Positions 32,756 through 39,623 of a stretch of 64,000 bases of DNA are shown here, in pieces. The stretch spans positions 19,383 through 83,382 of the forward strand of contig PJET01000004.1 of assembly GCA_002825515.1 (NCBI GenBank), given 5' to 3'. Below the pieces are notes generated by a model. That model saw nothing but the letters and a program-made list of their open reading frames with translations, was not told the DNA's origin and searched no databases. Each line of letters starts with the position of its first letter. Positions within the stretch are counted from its first letter, which is position 1. This stretch comes from Candidatus Thorarchaeota archaeon MP11T_1. Its GTDB lineage: Archaea; Asgardarchaeota; Thorarchaeia; Thorarchaeales; Thorarchaeaceae. The position numbers and the translations under genes were made by a program.

Positions 32756-32810
32756 ACGCACGACCGACAGGTTATGAGCCTGCTGCTCTACCAAGCTGAG
32801 CTACGGGCCC
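32734..32810 (-). tRNA. tRNA with CAT anticodon (Met or Ile2), CCA encoded
   Basis: On the minus strand GGGCCCG pairs with CGGGCCC. The D arm is GCTCAGCTTGGTAGAGC. The anticodon arm is GCAGG-CTCATAA-CCTGT with anticodon CAT, and the T arm is GTGCG-TTCAAAT-CGCGC. Discriminator A is followed by encoded CCA (32734-32736). It lacks initiator features. The G1-C acceptor and sequence also resemble archaeal tRNA-Ile2, in which C34 is modified to agmatidine, so identity as elongator Met or Ile2 is open. Its 3' end overlaps the end of the convergent AbiEii-like gene. Confidence 0.92.
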
Positions 32811-33021
32811 CGATTCAGAACAAGGCATTTGCACTTGCTATGAGATATTAAAGTTGCGAATGGTTTCAAATAGTCGTCTATCATTGCATCTCAAATTACT
32901 AACGATTCGTAGCACTTGGACTGTCAAGAAGTTGTTCAGATTCGTATATTTCCAATTGAACTTTTTCGGACTTTATATTCAACGGGAGCAAACATCGAGG
33001 CAAATCCAAGGTGCGAACTCT

Positions 33022-33375
33022 ATGATTCTAATGTTCACCTCCGATCACTGTATATGGTGTGGGTCACTCAAATCAATGATCGAAACTGAAAGTGAGGCGT
33101 TGGGACTTGAGCAAAACATCTACGAGGTTGACGTTGAAAGGCAATACCGAATTGCAGAAGCATATGGCATCTTAGTTGTACCGACTCTCGTAGCTGGGTC
33201 GTTTAAAATCTCAGGAGTTCCCTCATCAAGTGACCTCCGTTCATTCTTGCTTCAGGCTGTATCAAGCGGATTTCTCATATATGGAAGAAAGAGCGTCAAG
33301 TCCGTTCTTCAAGAGGTCCATAAGCTTAGAGCCTCTGAGTCTTTGAAGGAAACAGTAGTCCGACCAGCATCATAG
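33022..33375 (+). CDS. Thioredoxin/glutaredoxin-like protein
   Basis: A 117-residue protein with a thioredoxin fold. The N-terminal strand MILMFTSDHCIWC carries a CxxC active site (CIWC at about residues 10-13). The cis-proline is in ILVVPTLVAG, with the usual VDVERQYRIAEAYGI helix between. The last 35 residues are a charged extension. ATG 33022 with GGTGCG upstream fits the domain; longer readings to 32854 would add unrelated sequence. It is probably a dithiol reductant or redox chaperone. Confidence 0.85.
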   Translation: MILMFTSDHCIWCGSLKSMIETESEALGLEQNIYEVDVERQYRIAEAYGILVVPTLVAGSFKISGVPSSSDLRSFLLQAVSSGFLIYGRKSVKSVLQEVHKLRASESLKETVVRPAS

Positions 33376-33384
33376 CTTAAACGC

Positions 33385-33474
33385 GACCTCTGCATAATCT
33401 TAATAACAGCAACACAAAGTTTTCGATGCTACCCAGCCCCGGTAGTGTAGCCCGGTCCAGCATCTAGTCTTTTC
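33385..33474 (+). repeat. Displaced 5' half of tRNA-Glu with its promoter
   Basis: 82 of 90 positions match 34085-34174 exactly 700 bases downstream; 50 consecutive bases (33401-33450) are identical. The repeat covers about 50 bases of upstream flank and the first half of tRNA-Glu. Similarity stops exactly after the last anticodon base. The mismatches inside the tRNA part show it is decaying and not functional. Confidence 0.9.
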
Positions 33475-33530
33475 TTAGGGTTCATTCATTTTATATTCTC
33501 AGGTGTCAAAATTTGGCATGTAATATTGCT

Positions 33531-34082
33531 ATGAGAGAAAAAAGACAGGTGGATGTGCATCAAGAAGGTACAGAGAAGAGTGGGCAAAGAAGGTTTGTTG
33601 CTGCTTTTCTTCTTACAGCAATGCTTCTGCTTTCCATCGGTGGTCTATCATACATTACATTTCAACAGGTCCAGACCACAGTGGTTTACGAGGCGTGGGA
33701 CGTCACTCTGGCACTCGGAGTTGAGTGGCTCTATGGCGAGTTTAGAGGCATCGACCCACCTGATGGTGTAGACCTTGGATTGGGCATTAGGGGTAATATC
33801 GCAGAGGGAACTGGAGGAAGCGTGCGTTACAATTTTGATTATAGAAGAATGACGCTCGTCGAGTATCTTCAGTTGAATGAAACAGAACATGAACTCATGT
33901 TGTCAAGTAGTGAAACTGGTGAGTATGGTCTCATTGGATCAACCTTTGGTGGCGGAGGTTTGAGTGGACCAATCAACGATTATACATATGTCTGGTTTCT
34001 TCGGTTTCTAGAGGTCGGGGGAAGGACTATAGGAAGTATCACTATTTCATTCCAGATTTACATTCATCCGTTTCCGTTTTGA
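33531..34082 (+). CDS. Small membrane-anchored secreted protein
   Basis: A 183-residue protein with a basic N-terminus and a single hydrophobic helix (FVAAFLLTAMLLLSIGGLSYI, about 25-45), followed by a beta-rich outer domain rich in glycine, tyrosine and acidic residues. I do not recognise the family. A TATA-like TTTTATATT at about 33490 suits a nearly leaderless ATG 33531. The gene sits alone between the displaced half tRNA-Glu and the intact tRNA-Glu. Confidence 0.65.
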   Translation: MREKRQVDVHQEGTEKSGQRRFVAAFLLTAMLLLSIGGLSYITFQQVQTTVVYEAWDVTLALGVEWLYGEFRGIDPPDGVDLGLGIRGNIAEGTGGSVRYNFDYRRMTLVEYLQLNETEHELMLSSSETGEYGLIGSTFGGGGLSGPINDYTYVWFLRFLEVGGRTIGSITISFQIYIHPFPF

Positions 34083-34135
34083 AGGTCCTCTACGCAATCT
34101 TAATAACAGCAACACAAAGTTTTCGATGCTACCCA

Positions 34136-34213
34136 GCCCCGGTAGTGTAGTCCGGCCCAGCATCTAGGCCTTTCGAGTCTAAGACCCGGGTTCGAATCCC
34201 GGCCGGGGCACCA
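34136..34213 (+). tRNA. tRNA-Glu (TTC), CCA encoded
   Basis: GCCCCGG (34136-34142) pairs with CCGGGGC (34203-34209). The anticodon arm is TAGGC-CTTTCGA-GTCTA, giving anticodon TTC at 34172-34174. The T arm is CCGGG-TTCGAAT-CCCGG. Discriminator A is followed by encoded CCA (34211-34213). No intron. A TATA-like CTTAATAAC lies about 35 bases upstream. The 5' half and flank are duplicated 700 bases upstream. Confidence 0.96.
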
Positions 34214-34274
34214 TCCTCATTCAATCTAAAGACGTACTCTTATTTCTCTGATTTTATAAAACAAAAACAAGGAT

Positions 34275-34304
34275 TTGTGAGTAATCAATTTTGATTACCC
34301 ACAA
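34275..34304. terminator. 30-base near-perfect palindrome after tRNA-Glu
   Basis: TTGTG-a-GTAATCAA-TT-TTGATTAC-c-CACAA: 13 of 14 pairs form around a two-base loop, with one A/C mismatch. It lies in the gap between tRNA-Glu and the convergent SSB-like gene. It may be a bidirectional terminator or a protein-binding site. Confidence 0.55.
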
Positions 34305-34306
34305 CT

Positions 34307-34327
34307 TAGCAGCAGCCGTAGCTGCTA
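34307..34327. terminator. Second hairpin beside the SSB-like gene end
   Basis: TAGCAGC (34307-34313) pairs with GCTGCTA (34321-34327) around a seven-base loop, three bases after the 30-base palindrome, and CTTT follows on the plus strand. Together the two could end transcription from both sides. Confidence 0.45.
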
Positions 34328-34353
34328 CTTTAGATTACTTATTGGTAAATATT

Positions 34354-34926
34354 CTAGTATCTGGAACGTCTGTTGTTCCCACCATAGCCGCTACTGCTAC
34401 GACGATTTCTATCACCATAGCCTCCGCCGCCATAGCTGCCATCTCGACTGCCATAACTTCCACTGCTAGATCGGCTGTTGTGTCTACCACCGCCGCTGTA
34501 GCCTCCGCCACCTCGGCCGCCACCACCATAGCTCCTACGGGGTCTGTCGTCCTCGTGTTCTTCAGCTGACATATCAACACTCATGTTGACTTCTTCGATT
34601 GCATCTTCTGCCTGCTCGAGCTTGCCGTACCTGCCAACATTCAATCGTAAGTTTCCTCGAAAGAGTCCCGTGTATCCATTGGTTAGATTGTAAGTAGCAC
34701 CTTCTTCAATGCTATCAATTGCATCATCCCAGAGTGGAACTTGTACAATTCCACTGGCGTCACCAACTGTGATATCACAGACTCGATGAGATGACCCGTC
34801 GTTGCGGGATTCGATCTCACGCTCTTCACCTATACTAGTCACCTTGAAAGAAATGGTGACATTTTTCATTCGTGGCTTGAGTTCAGCCACTGTAGCCTCA
34901 ATTGGCTCACGTTCTTCATAACTCAT
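34354..34926 (-). CDS. OB-fold single-stranded nucleic-acid-binding protein with RGG-type tail
   Basis: A 190-residue SSB-like protein. Residues 5-110 form one OB fold (ATVAELKPRMKNVTISFKV, then HRVCDITVGDASGIVQVPLWDD, then GLFRGNLRLNVGRYGKLE), similar to simple archaeal SSB and human hSSB/NABP. The last 65 residues are a disordered tail of GGGG, YGGG, RR and SSSG elements, like RGG boxes in RNA-binding proteins. It may bind ssDNA or RNA; the tail could mediate condensation or partner binding. That last point is inference. Confidence 0.85.
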   Translation of the reverse strand: MSYEEREPIEATVAELKPRMKNVTISFKVTSIGEEREIESRNDGSSHRVCDITVGDASGIVQVPLWDDAIDSIEEGATYNLTNGYTGLFRGNLRLNVGRYGKLEQAEDAIEEVNMSVDMSAEEHEDDRPRRSYGGGGRGGGGYSGGGRHNSRSSSGSYGSRDGSYGGGGYGDRNRRSSSGYGGNNRRSRY

Positions 34927-35135
34927 TGTTATTCACTCGCTATTTGCGATATGCAAGTTGTCAAAACTAGCGGTTCCTTCTGTGAAATTTGCGATGCCTG
35001 AAAAAACAAACTCGATAATTCCTGTGATAGAAAGTGCGTTTCGCTTCTCGTGTACCTGCAATAAGATTCTCAGAATCGTTCCTTATGAACTTGTGTACAG
35101 CGGCCTTAAACTGAAAATCGTGATTAATCTCGATA

Positions 35136-35999
35136 CTAATTCATTGATAAAAGCATATGAAAATCTGAAGATTTGTACGAATGCGTCAATGCTCCAGATG
35201 ATATCACATCCACTCCACTCTTGGCGTAATCCCTAATGTTTTCTTCACTGATTCCTCCAGAGACCTCCAGTATCACTTTGTCACGTGTCCCATCCGCTTT
35301 AAGGACCTCAACGAGTCCACCAACATCTTTTGGTTTGAAGTTGTCTAATAGGATTATGTCCGCTCCTGCCCCTATTGCTTCTTGGACTTGTTGCAGTGTT
35401 CTTGCCTCACAAGATATCTTCTTACTAAATGATGTCTTCTCCTTGGCTGCGGTAACAGCTGCACGTACTCCACCAGCTGCTGTGATATGGTTGTTCTTTA
35501 TCAGGATCATATCATCAAGCGCATATCGGTGTGGGTCTCCGCCTCCAATCATTACAGCTCGCTTTTCAAAGAATCTAAACCCGGGAGTTGTTTTTCTTGT
35601 GGAAGCAATTCTGATTTTAGGGTTCTCTTTTCTTGCGGCATCAACCATATGGTAGACCTTTGTTGCTATTCCGCTCATCCTCTGAACAATGTTCAGACAG
35701 ACCCGTTCAACTGTTAGTAAACTCCATGCAGAACCCCTCAGACGCATTACTGGTTGCTGAGGATCTACCCAATTCCCTTCGAAAGCAAGTATCTCATAGG
35801 TTAGCCCAGAGAAATCTGCTATTGCTGCCACCTCTTCAATTCCTGCTAGTACTGATCGCTCTTTTGCGTAAATCGTGGCTAATGCCTTCATATCTTCTGG
35901 CACAGTAAATTCGGTTGTAATGTCACCAGATCTAACATCCTCTTCAATGAATCTCTTTAGACTCTCTATTGCTTCTGGAGGAAGGTTACCAAATCTCAT
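35136..35999 (-). CDS. nadC: Nicotinate-nucleotide pyrophosphorylase
   Basis: Converts quinolinate and PRPP to nicotinate mononucleotide in NAD synthesis. The 287-residue product is full length. It has EDVRSGDITTEF at the N-terminus, VERVCLNIVQRMSGIAT, then RIASTRKTTPGFRFFEK with substrate-binding arginine and lysine. GGGDPHRYALDDMILIKNNH and the C-terminal LEVSGGISEENIRDYA phosphate-binding block complete the barrel. The ATG follows directly on the AMMECR1 gene's stop, so the two are cotranscribed. NadM is encoded at 12.3 kb. Confidence 0.95.
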   Translation of the reverse strand: MRFGNLPPEAIESLKRFIEEDVRSGDITTEFTVPEDMKALATIYAKERSVLAGIEEVAAIADFSGLTYEILAFEGNWVDPQQPVMRLRGSAWSLLTVERVCLNIVQRMSGIATKVYHMVDAARKENPKIRIASTRKTTPGFRFFEKRAVMIGGGDPHRYALDDMILIKNNHITAAGGVRAAVTAAKEKTSFSKKISCEARTLQQVQEAIGAGADIILLDNFKPKDVGGLVEVLKADGTRDKVILEVSGGISEENIRDYAKSGVDVISSGALTHSYKSSDFHMLLSMN

Positions 36000-36632
36000 T
36001 CAATCACACCTCGGATGTTTTGGGTTTCTCACAATCTTACCCCTTGGTTTTTCCTCACCAAAAATCTCTGCTTGAAAGGACATAAATTCAGTCTCAGGGT
36101 CTTTCCAAATATCAGCTGGTAATCCAGCTTTGTTGCAAGTGTGCTCTAAGAACTCTCGAGTGTTCCATTTCCAGTCTACTGGTACCTGAGGAAGAAGGAG
36201 TCCACGGAACATACCTCTGATGGCAATCAATCCATCCCTTCCGACCTTTACGAGGCCCAATAACTCCTCTGGCTTTGAATACTGTATCTTTTTTGGAGGG
36301 GTAAGGACGCTCAAATCCACTATAATCTTATCAAGCTCTTTTGGTGTGACTGGTGGAAAACGTGGATCGTTTACTGCAGAGTCCACCGCGGAATCAATTG
36401 TAGCCTCGACAAGAGGTTGAGATGGGTATGGTCGACCTATACAACCTCTCAGATTAACGCGATTCTCAAAGACTGCGTTAAGTGTGACAAATACCCCTGA
36501 TTTAGAGTGCAGATGCTCTGGAGTTTCCTCTGGCACTTCTGGTTTTTGTTTAGTCTGTACAATTTCATCCACAGTTTTTCTCGCCAAATTAACAAGAAAA
36601 ATCCCATCATCATCAGAGTATGTATATGTCAC
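36000..36632 (-). CDS. AMMECR1-domain protein
   Basis: A 210-residue AMMECR1-family protein. The signature LRGCIGRPYP lies near residue 60, followed by the long strand-helix block AVNDPRFPPVTPKELDKIIVDLSVLTPPK and GLIAIRGMFRGLLLPQVPVDWKW. The family occurs in archaea and eukaryotes; a radical-chemistry or RNA-modification role is suspected, but no reaction is established. The stop adjoins the nadC start with no gap. Confidence 0.92.
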   Translation of the reverse strand: MTYTYSDDDGIFLVNLARKTVDEIVQTKQKPEVPEETPEHLHSKSGVFVTLNAVFENRVNLRGCIGRPYPSQPLVEATIDSAVDSAVNDPRFPPVTPKELDKIIVDLSVLTPPKKIQYSKPEELLGLVKVGRDGLIAIRGMFRGLLLPQVPVDWKWNTREFLEHTCNKAGLPADIWKDPETEFMSFQAEIFGEEKPRGKIVRNPKHPRCD

Positions 36633-36686
36633 TAAGTATCAACTCGGTCTGTCTTTGCAATTTCATCGTTATTTATCTTGCACTCT

Positions 36687-38000
36687 TCAAGATTTCCTGA
36701 CTGGTACTTTCCCTGCAATACTTGGTCCTGTGACAAACTCACCATTATCAAACACAACCACGCCTCCAACAATAGTGGTCACAGTACGGGCTAAAACCCG
36801 TTTCCCCTCAAAAGGAGTAACCTTCGCTTTTGAGAAGAAGTTACTGCCTTTTATTGTTCCTTCTTGAATGCGTGCTAATACAATATCCGCATCATATCCC
36901 TTAGCAAGAATACCTTTTGTTTCAAGTCCAAGAATCCTTGCAGGTGCAGAAGAACAAGCTCTCAGATAGTCTATCCATGTTAATCGCTTCTCAAACACTT
37001 CGGTCAACATGAGTGGAAGAGTGGTTTCGAGACCTGGTATTCCTGAGGCTGCTTTCAGAAAAGGTGCTGTTTTTTCCCATTTCTTATGAGGTGCATGGTC
37101 AGACGCAACACAATCAATTGCCCAAATTTTGCATAAAGCCTCCATTAGCATTTTGTTGTCATAAGGGGACCTCAAGGGCGGAAGCATTTTGGCTACACCA
37201 TCATCATGGACAAAATCGCCTCCTGAAAGGAATAAATGGTGAGGAGTGACTTCTGCAGTCAATGTATCTTCAGCTCGGTTTTCATGAATCAGTCTGGCCG
37301 TAGCAGCACAGCTGACATGACATACATGCAGCCTAGCCTCGTACTCGATTTTAGCATCAATGAAGGATTGTACTGATTTGACCTCATCCTCACAACTGTG
37401 TGCCAGGAAGAACTCCTCCATGTTCTTTGGCACTTTTTTCTGATTAGGCACATCTGGATGAAAAAGGAGTGGAATCCCACTTGATACTGCCAATTTGGTA
37501 CAATCCCTAATTCTATCCTTTGTGTATTTTGTTTGCTTGTCCAGAGGTGAATGTGGATAGACCTTCAATCCCAGAATATCCTTAATCATTTGAATATCGA
37601 AATCTTCAATGTTGTGAGGTATTCCAGCATAGAACCCAACATTCACATAGCTTAACCGCTGCGCTCGAGCTATCTTCTCATCAAGCGTTTTTTTGTCAAG
37701 AACCGGAGGATTTGAGTTCGGCATATCAACAACTGTCGTTACGCCACCTGCAGCTGCAGCCATGGTGCCTGTTTCGTAGTCCTCCTTATCAGACTCCTTA
37801 AGATCACGGAGGTGAACATGAATGTCTATCAGACCCGGAAGAATATAGAGCCCTCTACTATCAATCGAATTAAAACATTGAGGCTCTTCCCCGTGTTTGT
37901 AAACACCCTCAATCTTGCCATCGTCGATTGCCACAGATCGTATGGTTTCACTACCATTCTCTATGAAAATGCCATCTTTGAGAACCATATCAACGGTCAT
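36687..38000 (-). CDS. pyrC: Dihydroorotase
   Basis: Closes N-carbamoyl-aspartate to dihydroorotate in pyrimidine synthesis. The 437-residue amidohydrolase has the first metal motif DIHVHLRD (about 59-66) and GGVTTVVDMPNSNPP. GLKVYPHSPL may hold the bridging lysine. The histidines of EVTPHHL and the SDHAPH motif near residue 300 follow. A second reading as hydantoinase or allantoinase is less likely given DMPNSNP and SDHAPH. It stands between the AMMECR1 gene and a CBS-domain gene on the same strand. Confidence 0.9.
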   Translation of the reverse strand: MTVDMVLKDGIFIENGSETIRSVAIDDGKIEGVYKHGEEPQCFNSIDSRGLYILPGLIDIHVHLRDLKESDKEDYETGTMAAAAGGVTTVVDMPNSNPPVLDKKTLDEKIARAQRLSYVNVGFYAGIPHNIEDFDIQMIKDILGLKVYPHSPLDKQTKYTKDRIRDCTKLAVSSGIPLLFHPDVPNQKKVPKNMEEFFLAHSCEDEVKSVQSFIDAKIEYEARLHVCHVSCAATARLIHENRAEDTLTAEVTPHHLFLSGGDFVHDDGVAKMLPPLRSPYDNKMLMEALCKIWAIDCVASDHAPHKKWEKTAPFLKAASGIPGLETTLPLMLTEVFEKRLTWIDYLRACSSAPARILGLETKGILAKGYDADIVLARIQEGTIKGSNFFSKAKVTPFEGKRVLARTVTTIVGGVVVFDNGEFVTGPSIAGKVPVRKS

Positions 38001-38049
38001 GTGACATCAACGCCAGTGTTGCCAGCGCAGATTGATCCTGGACTAACTT

Positions 38050-38868
38050 CTATTCTGAGGTTTCCGGGACCTTAAACTTGTTTGCAACGAATTCTGTGAA
38101 ATCTGTTGCGCTAATCATCCCTACAAGTCTATTTCCCGCACCAACAACAGGCAAGGAACTAAGCTTTGCCTCTAGCATCTTTACTGAGGCATCTGCAATC
38201 GAATCATCAGGGTCTACAAGGGGAGGTTGTTGGAGCATTGCATCTACCACACGAATCTGTCTGACCTGATTTGCACGGTGCTTGTCAGGCACCTCCACAG
38301 TGAACCTAGCCATTGCCTCCGCAACCATCCGTTCTGTGATTAGTCCCAAAACTCGACCACCATCAGTGACGGGAATACCTGAATAACCTGCCGCAAGCAT
38401 GTCTCCTCTGGCCTTCACAAGACGTGATACCGGATTGACCTGTAGAATGTCTTTTGTGGTCATTAGCTCTTTGACTTTTACATTCTTGAATTTTTGAACT
38501 AGCTGGGATATTTGCACCTTTGTGATCACTCCAACAAGAGCGCCCTCATTATCCACCACAGGACAACCACTCATTCCACGCTCAACCATGAGCTGCGCAA
38601 CATCAGTCACTTCATCATCAGGACCTACCGTAATGACAGTATCAGTCATCGCACTGGATACATGGAGCCTCTTTATTGAGAGAGCTACTACTTTGCTCAC
38701 TCCCAATCTGTCAGCAATGTCAGCGTACGTGAGAATGCCTTTAACATCCCCGTTCTCAACTACAATTAGCCTTTCTACACCCTTCTTCTCTAATTGTTCG
38801 AGCGCGTAGGACAGTCTCTGGTCCTTATCAATAGTTACTGGCTCGACCATAATTTGGCTCACTTTCAC
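38050..38868 (-). CDS. Four-CBS-domain protein
   Basis: A 272-residue protein made of two CBS pairs (Bateman modules): MVEPVTIDKDQRLSYALEQL, TDTVITVGPDDEVTDVAQLM, TTKDILQVNPVSRLVKARG and LQQPPLVDPDDSIADASVKM begin the four repeats. CBS pairs bind AMP, ATP or other adenosyl ligands and act as energy sensors. No catalytic domain is attached. A second CBS protein is encoded immediately upstream on the same strand. Confidence 0.9.
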   Translation of the reverse strand: MKVSQIMVEPVTIDKDQRLSYALEQLEKKGVERLIVVENGDVKGILTYADIADRLGVSKVVALSIKRLHVSSAMTDTVITVGPDDEVTDVAQLMVERGMSGCPVVDNEGALVGVITKVQISQLVQKFKNVKVKELMTTKDILQVNPVSRLVKARGDMLAAGYSGIPVTDGGRVLGLITERMVAEAMARFTVEVPDKHRANQVRQIRVVDAMLQQPPLVDPDDSIADASVKMLEAKLSSLPVVGAGNRLVGMISATDFTEFVANKFKVPETSE

Positions 38869-38932
38869 ATCAATAGTCTCCTATCAAATTTGTACTTGCA
38901 CGATACAAGTTGGTTAATGACTGCGCGACCAA

Positions 38933-39490
38933 CTAACTACGACAATTCTCACACAAATACTCGCCATCTTCCTCGATCAGATCAGTCGAGTATTCACCAC
39001 AGCTATCACACTCGCCTCCATAGGCAATATCTTCGTCCTCCTCTTTGATCTCGACACCCTCACTCCTGAGTCGTAGTGACTCTACAAGGATATCGATAAG
39101 CTCAGGAGACCAACGAAGTAGGTCTCTTGAAGTTATAATTCCAGCCAAAGAGTCGTTCTTCAAAACCGCAACACGGCGAATGTTGCTTCGTGCCATTACC
39201 CGCATAGCTTCAGTCAGTGCAGTTCCAGGTTCAACATGAATTATAGGTGATGACATAATTTCTCGAGCTGCTGTGCTCTTTGCATCCCTCTCTTCTGCTA
39301 TAACGCGCCTAACAATGTCAGACTCAGTTATTATTCCCAGAGGACGGTCTTCATCAACGATGATTATAGAACCTATGTCCATCTTAGTCATAGATGTGGC
39401 AACATCGAAGACTGTTGCATCTGGAGGCATCGTCACGACATTAACAGACATGATGTCTCTCACAAACATTGAATGAGAGGAATCAGACAT
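38933..39490 (-). CDS. Two-CBS-domain protein with C-terminal zinc ribbon
   Basis: A 185-residue protein with a CBS pair (FVRDIMSVNVVTMPPDATVFD and AREIMSSPIIHVEPGTALTEA). A linker of acidic residues leads to a zinc ribbon, GECDSCGEYSTDLIEEDGEYLCENC, with a CxxC-x(n)-CxxC pattern. The ribbon suggests contact with nucleic acid or a protein partner. GAGGT seven bases before ATG 39490 fixes the start; an upstream extension to 39604 is unlikely. Confidence 0.88.
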   Translation of the reverse strand: MSDSSHSMFVRDIMSVNVVTMPPDATVFDVATSMTKMDIGSIIIVDEDRPLGIITESDIVRRVIAEERDAKSTAAREIMSSPIIHVEPGTALTEAMRVMARSNIRRVAVLKNDSLAGIITSRDLLRWSPELIDILVESLRLRSEGVEIKEEDEDIAYGGECDSCGEYSTDLIEEDGEYLCENCRS

Positions 39491-39623
39491 TTCTTTTACC
39501 TCAATTTTATAGAAGTTGGTCAGACGCCCAGCCCACCAACTGGCAGAGTGTCTTCTCGAGCTGGATTGCCACTTGTCTGATTTTAAATGTGTCTGTACTC
39601 TCATATATATGGGCGACTCTCAA

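Noticed and set aside
33434..33480. Displaced half tRNA-Glu as a functional split tRNA
   Set aside because: No matching 3' half nearby, the anticodon stem base changes are uncompensated and the intact gene is present 700 bases away.
34291..34569. Alanine/threonine-rich plus-strand frame opposite the Gly-rich SSB tail
   Set aside because: A by-product of the repetitive codons of the RGG tail on the other strand.
34958..35236. 92-residue plus-strand frame between ssb and nadC
   Set aside because: Low-complexity composition, overlaps the end of nadC on the other strand, no ribosome-binding site and no family likeness.
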